Assembly: GCF_902498805.1 (NCBI RefSeq)
Contig: NZ_LR701573.1
Location: forward strand, 269,995-333,994
DNA: 64,000 nucleotides
Origin: Imperialibacter sp. EC-SDR9
GTDB lineage: Bacteria; Bacteroidota; Bacteroidia; Cytophagales; Cyclobacteriaceae
Direction of reading: 5' to 3'
The notes under the pieces are model-generated. The model was given only the letters and a program-made list of their open reading frames with translations, was not told the DNA's origin and did no database searches. This document shows, in pieces, positions 16,085 to 24,960 of this stretch. A program made the position numbers and the translations under genes. How positions within the stretch are numbered: position 1 is the first letter of the stretch; each line of letters starts with the position of its first letter.

Positions 16085-19051
16085 ATGAAAACCAAGCTTG
16101 GAATTATTATTTGCCTGTTGGCCCTGGCGGCTTGCACGCAAAACAAGGAAACAAATTACGAATTAAAAAAGGCGGAAAGCGGCGGCTTCACGTATGAATA
16201 CGTTGATGGCGATCCTTTAAAAACCAGGATTTATACCCTGAGCAACGGGCTCAAAGTCTATTTGAGTGATTACAAAAATGAGCCCCGCATTCAAACAGCC
16301 ATAGCAGTGAAAGCTGGTGGTAAAAATGACCCGGCCGACAATACGGGCCTGGCCCACTACTTGGAGCATATGATGTTTAAGGGTACCGCCACTTTCGGCA
16401 CGCAAGACTGGAAAACCGAAAGCGTGCTGGTCGACAGTGTGGAGGCACTTTTTAATCAATATAAAGAAATTTCCGATCCGGAGGAGCGCAAAAAACACTA
16501 TCGCATTATCGATCAGGTGTCGATTGAAGCATCCAAATATGCGATAGCCAATGAGTATGATAAGATGGTTTCCGGCATCGGAGCCAAGGGCACCAATGCT
16601 TACACCACCAATGATCGCACGGTTTATATCAACGACATTCCAGCTAACCAGCTGGAAAACTGGCTGAAAATTGAATCTAACAGGTTTCAGATGATTGTCA
16701 ATCGCCTGTTTCATACAGAATTAGAAGCAGTGTATGAAGAGAAAAACCGCAGCCTCGACAGCGATATCTGGAAGGGATTTGAGGCGATGCTGAGTGCTTT
16801 GTTCAAAGAGCATCCCTACGGTACCCAAACAGTGATTGGTACTATTGACCACCTTAAGAATCCGTCCATTACTGAGATCAAAAATTATTTCTATAAATAC
16901 TATGTACCCAACAATGTGGGTATTTGCCTAAGTGGTGATTTGGATTTCGATGCCACCATTGCCTTGATCGACAAATACTTTGGAAGCTGGAAGCCCAATG
17001 AAACGCTACCTACATGGACGCCCGTGCAGGAAGCGTCCATTGCCGCCCCTATAGTCAACGAGGTGATAGGTCCTGATGCGGAAAGAATCATGATGGGTTT
17101 CAGGTTGCCGGGGAGGTCGAGCAAAGATTATATCATGGTGAGGCTGATAGACAATATTCTCAGCAACAGCCAGGCTGGTTTGGTAGACCTTGATCTTGTG
17201 AAACAACAAAAAGTACTGGAGGCGTCCACCTTCGTGTACGACATGAATGATTATAGCATGCAGGTGCTGATGGCCAGCCCCAAAGACGGCCAAACACTGG
17301 ATCAGCTCCGTGACCTTTTTCTGGAAGAGCTTGAGAAAATCAAAACTGGAAACTTCGACGACTGGCTGATTTCTGCTGTGGTAAACGATTTGAAAAAGAA
17401 CCAGCTCAATCAGTATCAGTACAATTGGGCAAGATCCAACGACCTGGTAGTGGCTTTCACCAGCAACATGCCCTGGGGCGATTTCGTGTCGGAGTTCGAC
17501 AGGATGTCGAAGGTGACAAAGGAAGATGTGATGGCCTATGCCAAAGCCAACTTTGGCGACAACTATGCGCTTGTTTACAAGCGGACGGGCAAAGATCCGA
17601 ATGCCCAGCAGGTGGAAAAGCCGGAGATCACCAAAGTGGAACTGAACCGGGAAGCCAAGTCTCCTTTTCATGAAGCAATTATCAACAGCGAACCGCCAAA
17701 GTTGAAGCCGTTGTTCGTGGACTACGACAAAGACATTGAAAAGCTGACAATGAAAAATGACCTGGAGGTGCTCTATACCCGCAATGATGAGAACGATTTG
17801 TTCGACTTGTACTATAAGGCAAACTTTGGTACGAATATCGACCCGAAAATAAAAGTAGCTGTTGACTACCTTGAGTTTGTTGGTACGCCAACTCATTCTG
17901 CTGAAGAAATCCAGAAGGAGCTTTTCAAACTCGGTTGCAGCTTCTCAGTATTTTCTTCGGCTGAGGAAAGCTATGTAATGCTTGCAGGGCTTTCTGAAAA
18001 CATGGAAAAGGCGATGGAAATCTTCGAAGACTTGCTCGCCAACGCCCAGCCGGACGAGGAGGCGCTGGCCAAGCTGAAAGACAGGATACTAAAGGAAAGA
18101 GAAGATCAGAAAAAGAACAAATCAGCCATACTTTTCAGCGGGCTAATGAACTACGGACTTTACGGGGCACAGTCGCCATTTACCAACGTGGTGTCCAATA
18201 CTGAACTGATGAACCTCAATTCGGAGGAACTGCTTGGCCTCACCAAAAACTTCACCAAGACGACACACAAGGTGTTGTATTATGGGCCAGTAGATTCGAA
18301 AAACCTTGTGAATATATTGAACACCAGGCATACTTTGCCAGAAACCATGTTGCCGCTTCCGGAGCCAAAGGAATTCGCCAAGCAGGAAGTAGACAAGCCG
18401 AAAGTTTTCTGGGCCGACTACGACATGGTGCAGGAAGAAATTCTGTTCCTGACAAAAGGCGAGGAATTTAACGTGCAGCTGATGCCGGAAACAGAGCTCT
18501 ACAATGAGTATTTCGGAGGTAACATGGGCTCTATTGTTTTTCAGGAGATAAGAGAGGCACAAGGTCTGGCCTATTCCGTTTGGGCCAATTATTCAACCGC
18601 TGATGAACAAGGCAAAAGCGATCACTTCTTTGCTTACATAGGCACACAAGCCGACAAGCAAAACCAAGCTGTGCCAGCTTTGCTAAATATTATTGAAAAC
18701 CTTCCAGCATCAGAAAATGGTTTGGCAACTGCAAAAAAGTCAATCATGAGCCAAATCGAGAGCGAACGAATTACTCGTGGGAGCAAGCTTTTTAATTATG
18801 AGAGTGCCAGAGATATGGGGCTGGATCATGATATCAGACAGGATATTTACGAAAAGATTCCGACCATGACCATGGAGGATGTCGTCGCCTTTCAGAAGCA
18901 ATATGTGAAAGGAAAGAAGTATAACATGATGGTGCTGGGCGACAAGGACAAGATCGACTTCAAGAGTCTTCAGCAATACGGTGAAGTGAAGCAGTTGACC
19001 CTGGAAGAGCTATTTGGCTACGACAAGGTAGAGAAGATTAATATTCAGTAA
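16085..19051 (+). CDS. M16 (pitrilysin-like) zinc metallopeptidase, lipoprotein
   Basis: The 988-residue protein has the domain order of double-length M16 peptidases: an active half and an inactive half. The inverted zinc motif is H91-Y-L-E94-H95, with a downstream ELEAVYEEKNR helix that should supply the third ligand. The C-terminal half carries the family REAQGLAYSVWA segment but no HxxEH. The N terminus (MKTKLGIIICLLALAAC) has a lipobox with Cys17, so it is likely a periplasm-facing lipoprotein that degrades peptides. It is monocistronic, with a hairpin terminator directly after. Confidence 0.93.
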   Translation: MKTKLGIIICLLALAACTQNKETNYELKKAESGGFTYEYVDGDPLKTRIYTLSNGLKVYLSDYKNEPRIQTAIAVKAGGKNDPADNTGLAHYLEHMMFKGTATFGTQDWKTESVLVDSVEALFNQYKEISDPEERKKHYRIIDQVSIEASKYAIANEYDKMVSGIGAKGTNAYTTNDRTVYINDIPANQLENWLKIESNRFQMIVNRLFHTELEAVYEEKNRSLDSDIWKGFEAMLSALFKEHPYGTQTVIGTIDHLKNPSITEIKNYFYKYYVPNNVGICLSGDLDFDATIALIDKYFGSWKPNETLPTWTPVQEASIAAPIVNEVIGPDAERIMMGFRLPGRSSKDYIMVRLIDNILSNSQAGLVDLDLVKQQKVLEASTFVYDMNDYSMQVLMASPKDGQTLDQLRDLFLEELEKIKTGNFDDWLISAVVNDLKKNQLNQYQYNWARSNDLVVAFTSNMPWGDFVSEFDRMSKVTKEDVMAYAKANFGDNYALVYKRTGKDPNAQQVEKPEITKVELNREAKSPFHEAIINSEPPKLKPLFVDYDKDIEKLTMKNDLEVLYTRNDENDLFDLYYKANFGTNIDPKIKVAVDYLEFVGTPTHSAEEIQKELFKLGCSFSVFSSAEESYVMLAGLSENMEKAMEIFEDLLANAQPDEEALAKLKDRILKEREDQKKNKSAILFSGLMNYGLYGAQSPFTNVVSNTELMNLNSEELLGLTKNFTKTTHKVLYYGPVDSKNLVNILNTRHTLPETMLPLPEPKEFAKQEVDKPKVFWADYDMVQEEILFLTKGEEFNVQLMPETELYNEYFGGNMGSIVFQEIREAQGLAYSVWANYSTADEQGKSDHFFAYIGTQADKQNQAVPALLNIIENLPASENGLATAKKSIMSQIESERITRGSKLFNYESARDMGLDHDIRQDIYEKIPTMTMEDVVAFQKQYVKGKKYNMMVLGDKDKIDFKSLQQYGEVKQLTLEELFGYDKVEKINIQ

Positions 19052-19066
19052 AGCATTATTGATTGC

Positions 19067-19106
19067 CGGAGCTTTCGCCCAGCCAGGTCGGGAGCTCCGT
19101 TTTTTT
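19067..19106 (+). terminator. Rho-independent terminator of the M16 gene
   Basis: Stem CGGAGCT (19067-19073) pairs with AGCTCCG (19093-19099), with additional CCC/GGG pairing inside the loop, followed by seven T. It overlaps the last bases of the convergent nagA. Confidence 0.82.
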
Positions 19107-20250
19107 ACGTTTCAAAAGCCAATGCTCCGCACTTGTAGACCTTTTGAACATTTATCTTTTCTTCAAAAGTAAAGATGACAGCGTCTTCCCAAGCTAGTTT
19201 GTTGGGCTCTCTGTAGGTATTCATCAAACTGTCTGGAATGACCGATGCCATTTTCCAGGCCTGGCTTAAGCTTGCCACTTGATGTGTTACCAGGCATTCC
19301 ACATTCTGAAGCAATGTCATGGCGGCACCGGCAAGCAGTCCGTTTCCACCCTCCATACTCAGTCGACCATTAGGTTCGAGCTTCACCTGGCCACCAATAT
19401 GAGTGTTGTAAACACCAGGCTTCATGCCAGTAAATAGGGTGGCATCGCTTACCAGGAAACAGTTTTTTCCTTTTGCCTTCATGACAACTTTCATGAAGCT
19501 ATCGGGAAGATGGAAACCGTCTGCGATAATGCTGGCATAAAGCCCTTCCTGAGCCAGTTGCTCCCAAATAATATTGGGGTGCCTTGGCAGCATGAGCGGC
19601 ACCGCATTGCCGATATGCGTTGACAAGGTGGCCCCGGCATCAACTGCTTTTTGAATTTGTTCGGGTGAAGCCAGACTGTGACCTATTGACACCAGCACTC
19701 TACTTTTTACTGCGCTGGAAATAAACGCCGCCGAGTTGTCCCACTCGGGGGAAAGGGTAATCATCTTGATCCGGTTGCCAGCAGCTTTCTGAAACCGCAT
19801 GAACAGCTCCCAGTCCGGGGCTTGCACATATTTTTTATCATGGGCGCCTCTGGCTCCCTCTTCTTTTGAAATAAAGGGCCCTTCGAGGTGAATACCGCCA
19901 ATGCACTGGTGAAGCAAATCATTGCGCTGACAGGCATCGTTGATAGTGGCCAGCAGTTGGCAAATGTTTTCTTCTGAGTTGGTGATAATCGTGGGAAAGA
20001 AAGTAGTCACGCCCTGACTCAATAGGTATTTAGCTGCATTCCAAAGATCGTCTGCGGTCAGAGAGGTATCATTGAAGTCGATGCCGTTAACGCCATTTAC
20101 CTGGAGGTCCACAAGGCCGGGGCCCACAAACAAAACCTGGTCGGACACGGAACGTGATTTTGATAAAGCTGATATTCCGCTGGCAGCATTCACTGTTACG
20201 TGGCGACCATTAAGGCAGTCGATTGCTTCGATAAATGACGCTTCTTTCAT
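19105..20250 (-). CDS. nagA: N-acetylglucosamine-6-phosphate deacetylase
   Basis: NagA hydrolyses GlcNAc-6-phosphate to glucosamine-6-phosphate and acetate, feeding NagB. The 381 residues form an amidohydrolase TIM barrel. Visible motifs are FVGPGLVDLQVNG (in place of the more usual HxH start, typical of NagA), GIHLEGPFIS, the SIGHS and THIGN metal/substrate histidines, and VSDATLFTG with the catalytic aspartate. The start shares one base with the nagB stop (TGATG), so they are coupled. It is the last gene of the minus-strand amino-sugar cluster. Confidence 0.94.
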   Translation of the reverse strand: MKEASFIEAIDCLNGRHVTVNAASGISALSKSRSVSDQVLFVGPGLVDLQVNGVNGIDFNDTSLTADDLWNAAKYLLSQGVTTFFPTIITNSEENICQLLATINDACQRNDLLHQCIGGIHLEGPFISKEEGARGAHDKKYVQAPDWELFMRFQKAAGNRIKMITLSPEWDNSAAFISSAVKSRVLVSIGHSLASPEQIQKAVDAGATLSTHIGNAVPLMLPRHPNIIWEQLAQEGLYASIIADGFHLPDSFMKVVMKAKGKNCFLVSDATLFTGMKPGVYNTHIGGQVKLEPNGRLSMEGGNGLLAGAAMTLLQNVECLVTHQVASLSQAWKMASVIPDSLMNTYREPNKLAWEDAVIFTFEEKINVQKVYKCGALAFET

Positions 20251-20993
20251 CAGGCAGATGGAATGTAGTTTTCGCTGAAGGCATCAGGATCGAGAAAAAG
20301 CTGGCAACCCTCGTGCTTTCTCAGGATAGAAGCAGGGCACGTGGTGGCAATGGGGCCATGAAGGGTAGCTGCAACGGCCGCTTTTTTGTTTTTACCGGGC
20401 ACGACGCAAAACAAATTCTTTCCAGCCATCAGTGTGGGAATAGTAAGCGTAAGTGCATGCGTAGGCACGGCGCCGAAAGATGGAAAGCAACCATCATTGA
20501 CCTGCTGCTGACGACAGGGAACATCCAACTCTACCACCTTCACTGTTTCAGGGTCGTTAAAATCCGCAACAGGTGGGTCGTTGAAGGCAATGTGGCCGTT
20601 TTCTCCTATGCCCAGACAGATGATGTCGATAGGCTTTTCGGTCAAAAGCTGAGCGTATCTTTCAACTTCGTTGTCCCCGCCGTTTCCGTCGAGGAGGTTG
20701 ATTTGCTTTAAAGGGACATGATCAAACAAATGATTGCTCAGGTAGTAGCCAAAAGACTGCTGCGATCCGGCAGGCAACCCGATGTATTCATCCATATGGA
20801 AAGCCACTATCTTTTGCCATGGAATGAATTCACTCTCTTTCAGAAAGTTCAGCACCTCATTTTGTGAAGGAGCAGCGGCAAATATCATCCGGACTTCGCC
20901 TTGTTTTTTTAACAGGTTTAGTATCTCTTGTTCTACTGCCTTCCCCGCAGCAACCCCCATCTCCCTTCTATCTTTGCATACTTTAACCTTCAT
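20250..20993 (-). CDS. nagB: Glucosamine-6-phosphate deaminase
   Basis: NagB converts glucosamine-6-phosphate to fructose-6-phosphate and ammonia. The 247-residue protein shows AFHMDEYIGLP, the GSQQSFGYYL substrate-loop segment, and CLGIGENGHIAFNDPP, which contains the base and lid histidine of the family. Its first 11 bases overlap the end of the upstream transporter and it overlaps nagA by one base, consistent with a tight operon. It is slightly shorter than E. coli NagB (266) and lacks part of the C-terminal allosteric region, so it is probably the simpler, non-allosteric form (inference). Confidence 0.94.
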   Translation of the reverse strand: MKVKVCKDRREMGVAAGKAVEQEILNLLKKQGEVRMIFAAAPSQNEVLNFLKESEFIPWQKIVAFHMDEYIGLPAGSQQSFGYYLSNHLFDHVPLKQINLLDGNGGDNEVERYAQLLTEKPIDIICLGIGENGHIAFNDPPVADFNDPETVKVVELDVPCRQQQVNDGCFPSFGAVPTHALTLTIPTLMAGKNLFCVVPGKNKKAAVAATLHGPIATTCPASILRKHEGCQLFLDPDAFSENYIPSA

Positions 20994-22455
20994 GCTCCAA
21001 TGATTTTAGCAGACCGCTTACGGCTTCGGAAACCGGTTTGCTCCGGTTCAGCAGCCCGAGGCCGATAAACACGAATAAAGATACAATCAATGGCAAGGCC
21101 ACAGCAAGTGCCAGGCTGGTAATTTCAATGTTCTTGGTGACAATGAAAGTGACAAAGCCCGCCGCAATCGAGCCAATCGCAGCCATTGGCCCGCAGTGCC
21201 TGAACACAGGCAACATGCCAAACAGCATCGGCACGGCAATAGGGCCAACCAAGGCGCCAAACCAGGTGACAATAAGCCCAAACACGCCACCGAACCGCTC
21301 GTTTTGGGAGGCCACCACGAGCGTCATCAGCGTAAAGATGAAGGTGGTGGCTCTGGCTACCACCAGAGAAGCTCGCTTTTCTTTCAACCGCTTTGAGAGC
21401 ACAGGCAGTATGTCTCTGGTGAGCACCGCCGAGATGGTATTGATGTCGGAGGAAGTCATCGTCATTGTATTGGCAAAGAGAGACGCCACCACCAGGCCTA
21501 CCAAGCCGGCGGGCAGGAGCTTTAACGTCAGCAGTCCGTACGATTGGCTAGGATCCTGTAGTCCTGGCAAAATAAGAGGTGCTGCCCACATTGGGAGGAA
21601 CAAAATCAAAGGCCAGATCAGGTACAAGGTGCCGGAGAGGTAGGCCGCTCTTTTGGCCTGGGTTTCATCAGGAGACGAGATGTAGCGGGTGGCGAGGTTC
21701 CAGGTGCCGCCGTTGTAGCTGAGGAAATTGATACAAAGAAACGCCAGTGCAAAGCCAACAGTATATGGACTGTTGAAAGGCTCACTGTTGCCTTCTGGCA
21801 GGTCGCTCCAAAAGGTGAGGATCTCACTCCATCCGCCCAGGTGTCGAACAACCATGACCAGCATGATGAGGCCAGCTAAAATTTGGACAATAAACTGAGC
21901 AAAGTCTGTAATAATTACTGCCCATAGGCCGCCGAAGGTCACGTATACCAGAGAAACACCTCCGGAAATAAGAATGCCATAAATAAGTGGAAGTCCTGTA
22001 AATACGTTGAGCAACACAGCTATGGCAGTCCATTTGGCACCCACATCAAAAAGTTTCAGCAGTACCCCACTCCATGCCATGATTTGTTGGGTGAGGAGGT
22101 TGTAGCGAACAGTGAGGTATTCCAGCGGCGACTGTATCTGTAGACGCTTTCGCAGCCGCACCCAGAGGACGGGAAATAGCCTGGCACTTAGAAGGACGGT
22201 AATGCCGATTGTGAATGCCCACCACACATAAATAGAGAACCCATGCGTGTAGGCAAGACTGGCGTATGCTACGAATACGGCTCCACTGTAGCCCGAAACA
22301 TGATGCGAAATGCCCGACAGCCACCAGGGCAGCTGGCCACTGGCCACAAAGTAGTCTTCGGCTGTTTTGTTCCTGGCCATCGACCACAGGCCAATGACCA
22401 ACATAAGCACGAAGAATAGGCCGATTACGATAAAGTCAGGAGTACTTAGTTGCAA
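20983..22455 (-). CDS. Sodium:solute symporter (SSS family)
   Basis: This 490-residue inner-membrane protein has about 13 predicted membrane segments in the SSS/LeuT arrangement. Supporting pieces are an early ISHHVSGYSGAVFVAYASL segment and MTMTSSDINTISAVLTRDI, a typical SSS Na+-site stretch. It would couple solute uptake to Na+. It overlaps nagB by 11 bp, so the solute is plausibly an amino sugar, N-acetylneuraminate-like compound or glycan breakdown product. The start is TTG at 22455; no ATG lies ahead of the first membrane segment, and the next Met would remove it. Confidence 0.9.
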   Translation of the reverse strand: MQLSTPDFIVIGLFFVLMLVIGLWSMARNKTAEDYFVASGQLPWWLSGISHHVSGYSGAVFVAYASLAYTHGFSIYVWWAFTIGITVLLSARLFPVLWVRLRKRLQIQSPLEYLTVRYNLLTQQIMAWSGVLLKLFDVGAKWTAIAVLLNVFTGLPLIYGILISGGVSLVYVTFGGLWAVIITDFAQFIVQILAGLIMLVMVVRHLGGWSEILTFWSDLPEGNSEPFNSPYTVGFALAFLCINFLSYNGGTWNLATRYISSPDETQAKRAAYLSGTLYLIWPLILFLPMWAAPLILPGLQDPSQSYGLLTLKLLPAGLVGLVVASLFANTMTMTSSDINTISAVLTRDILPVLSKRLKEKRASLVVARATTFIFTLMTLVVASQNERFGGVFGLIVTWFGALVGPIAVPMLFGMLPVFRHCGPMAAIGSIAAGFVTFIVTKNIEITSLALAVALPLIVSLFVFIGLGLLNRSKPVSEAVSGLLKSLEHEG

Positions 22456-22491
22456 GGTAGGAGTGGTTAGGGTGAAAAAATTCTGTTGTCG

Positions 22492-23511
22492 TCAACCTCT
22501 CGCTTTGTTCATTACTTCCGCCAGTGTCACCTTGCTGCCACCACGTCGTTTGCTCTCATCGGCAGCTTCCATAAAGGCGTATATCTCCAGGGTTTCGTCC
22601 GGACTAACCGGTGCTTTCCCTGTTTTGAAGAACTTGATGACTTCCACCAGCAGGGGCCGGTAGCCATCGTAGGGCCCAACTGGGGCAATACCATTCTCGC
22701 CGAAGACAGTACCTCCATAACCTGTTTTCTCCTTGCGCATACCCCTGAATGTTCCAATCCGGTTGTCGTTCCATACACCAACCACCATGTCGGTGTCGGG
22801 CGTTTGCGTCCTGGTTACTTCTTTGCAGCCCGCTCCCATCACAGTAAAAAGCGATTCCACTCCGTGAATGCCATACCAGAAAAAGTCGGGATGATGAGGC
22901 TCCAAATGTGCCGGGCTGTAAGTGTCTGCACCTTGTACCTTGCCCACGAGCTTTCCTTCTCTGGCCTCATTGGCGTCCTTCATATAGCGAAGTGAGGAGG
23001 CTGAGAAGATGGGGACTCCGGCTGCTGCCGCTTCTTTGTAAATGGTGATGCAATCTTTAAGCGAGGCTGCCACTGGCTTGTCAACGAACATAGGCTTTTT
23101 CGCCTTGATTACTTGCCTGGCCTGCTCGAGGTGGAGCCTTCCATCATTTGTTTCAAGGAGAATGACGTCGGTTTTTTCGAGCAGCTCTTTGATGGAGCTG
23201 GTGATTTCTACCCCCAGCTTTTTCACATCTTCAATGTATCCTGGAATGCGGCTCACACTCGATTCTATATCGGCGCTGCCATGGGGGTAAGCTGCCACTA
23301 CCCGGTAACCAGCCAGGTCAGCAGCCACCTCGGGGTCGTTGAGCAATTTGGTGAAGGCCACACTGTGGGAGGTGTCGAGGCCAATGATGCCGACCCGCAC
23401 TGGTTTTGCCTGGAACAAGCTTCGAGCAGAAGCCTCATTGGCCAGAATGCCAAAACCAACGCCCGCCACGGCCGATTTCTTTAAAAATGCTCTTCTATTG
23501 AAGGGTGTCAT
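22492..23511 (-). CDS. Gfo/Idh/MocA family oxidoreductase with Tat signal (shorter copy)
   Basis: The N terminus contains a twin-arginine motif (NRRAFLKKS) and a hydrophobic stretch ending near NEASA, so the folded protein should be exported by Tat with its cofactor bound. The Rossmann segment follows (VRVGIIGLDTSHSVAF), then a DVILLETNDGRLH-type loop and MFVDKPVAASL, the family's EKP-like motif with D in place of E. The GFO_IDH C-terminal domain follows. Known relatives oxidise sugars, or in GH109 use NAD to cleave glycosides. The ATG at 23511 is preferred over one 66 bp upstream because it places the RR motif at the N terminus. It follows the second family member by 23 bp. Confidence 0.87.
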   Translation of the reverse strand: MTPFNRRAFLKKSAVAGVGFGILANEASARSLFQAKPVRVGIIGLDTSHSVAFTKLLNDPEVAADLAGYRVVAAYPHGSADIESSVSRIPGYIEDVKKLGVEITSSIKELLEKTDVILLETNDGRLHLEQARQVIKAKKPMFVDKPVAASLKDCITIYKEAAAAGVPIFSASSLRYMKDANEAREGKLVGKVQGADTYSPAHLEPHHPDFFWYGIHGVESLFTVMGAGCKEVTRTQTPDTDMVVGVWNDNRIGTFRGMRKEKTGYGGTVFGENGIAPVGPYDGYRPLLVEVIKFFKTGKAPVSPDETLEIYAFMEAADESKRRGGSKVTLAEVMNKARG

Positions 23512-23534
23512 AAAAAGGAAGTCTTTTTTGAAAG

Positions 23535-24869
23535 TTAAACTTTTGGTTCCCAGCCCGGCTCGTAGCTGCGTTTCCACAGGGCCATGGCTTCATCGTCGCC
23601 GATAACATTTCCGTTATCAGGATTACAATTCAGTGACCGTCCCACCCTTTGGGAAATATTTCCAAGGTGGCAGAGTAACACGCTTTTTCTGGAGTCTTTG
23701 TAATCTGAGACCGGCGTTTTTCCTTCCTTGATGGATTTGTAGAAGTCAGCAATATGATCTGCATCGAGGTCGAAGCCGGGGCCTGTGGCATCCAATGGTT
23801 TGCCTGTATTTTCGGCACTTGCTTTCTTTACGAGCTTGTCCTGATTGTCATACACCACATAGCTGTTGCCGTCAATCACCAGCGTACCATTTTCTCCATG
23901 GAAGGAAACACCGGTGGAGGCACCTTCGAGCCGGTGGCCGTTGCAGCTTCTCCCTTCCCAGGAGATGGTTTTGTTGCCGGCGAAGTCCCACAGCGTCATT
24001 TGCGTGTCCGGCGTTTGCCAGTCGTCTTTGTAGGCATACCGGCCGCCCTGCGAGCTAACCTTGGTCGGAAATTCTACGCCAAGGCCCAGGCGGCACAAAT
24101 CGACAAAGTGGGTGCCATTGTTCAGCAACTCCCCGGTGCCCCAGTGCCAGAACCAGTGCCAGTTGTAGTGAATGAGGTTGTCTTTATAGGGCATTCGTGG
24201 CGCCGGGCCCTGCCACATGTCGAAGTCGAGGCCAGCAGGAACAGGCACCGTCTTTCCGTAGCCAATAGAAGCACGTGTATTGGCATACCAACCTTTGGCC
24301 AGGTACACATTGCCAATGATGCCGTTTTTCAGTTCTCCAAGAGCCTCAGCCACAAAAGGCCAGGATCGGCGCTGGTTGCCCATTTTCACAACCTTGCCAT
24401 ATTTTATGGAGGCCGAGGCGACCATTTCGCCCTCATAGGGGTTGTGGCTTCCGGGCTTTTCTACGTATACATTTTTCCCAGCATTTAGTGCCAGTAGTGA
24501 GGCGGGCGCATGCCAATGGTCGGGTGCGGCGATTACCAGCGCATCAACACCTTTGTCTTCGAGCACCTGACGAAAATCTTTGACAGCTTTGGGGGCCTTC
24601 TTCTGGCCAGCATCTGCCACAGCCTTCAGCCCATTGGCCAGGGCTTTGTCATCCACATCGCAGATGTAAGCGACTTCTATCCCTGGTGTTTTGGTGAAGC
24701 CCGTCGCAAGTGCAGAGCCCCGTGAGTTGACACCCATAATGCCAACCACAAGCTTGTCGCTGGCGGGTGTACTAAAGGCTTTGTAGCCGTGACTGCCCAG
24801 CAGACCAATGCCAACGCTGGCGGCGGTCGTTTTTTTCAGGAAGTCTCTTCTGTTCTGATTTGCTGACAT
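23535..24869 (-). CDS. Gfo/Idh/MocA family oxidoreductase with Tat signal (longer copy)
   Basis: The 444-residue protein starts with a Tat signal (NQNRRDFLKKTTAAS) ending around HGYKAFS. A Rossmann fold (VVGIMGVNSRGSALA) and VYVEKPGSH follow; the latter holds the family's catalytic-type EKP lysine. A C-terminal domain contains NWHWFWHWGTGELLNNGTHF and DADHIADFY, typical of the large Bacteroidota/Planctomycete branch. It is only distantly like the copy at 22492. Cluster context (NagA/NagB and two transporters) suggests action on a periplasmic amino-sugar glycoside or sugar. A GH109-like activity is possible but not shown. Confidence 0.88.
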   Translation of the reverse strand: MSANQNRRDFLKKTTAASVGIGLLGSHGYKAFSTPASDKLVVGIMGVNSRGSALATGFTKTPGIEVAYICDVDDKALANGLKAVADAGQKKAPKAVKDFRQVLEDKGVDALVIAAPDHWHAPASLLALNAGKNVYVEKPGSHNPYEGEMVASASIKYGKVVKMGNQRRSWPFVAEALGELKNGIIGNVYLAKGWYANTRASIGYGKTVPVPAGLDFDMWQGPAPRMPYKDNLIHYNWHWFWHWGTGELLNNGTHFVDLCRLGLGVEFPTKVSSQGGRYAYKDDWQTPDTQMTLWDFAGNKTISWEGRSCNGHRLEGASTGVSFHGENGTLVIDGNSYVVYDNQDKLVKKASAENTGKPLDATGPGFDLDADHIADFYKSIKEGKTPVSDYKDSRKSVLLCHLGNISQRVGRSLNCNPDNGNVIGDDEAMALWKRSYEPGWEPKV

Positions 24870-24960
24870 AACATTGTAGTATTAGTAGATGTCAACAATA
24901 TACTGAAAAGGTTATCCAAAGTCATGGCCGTTTATCAAGCAATTGGCCATGCAAAGTAGG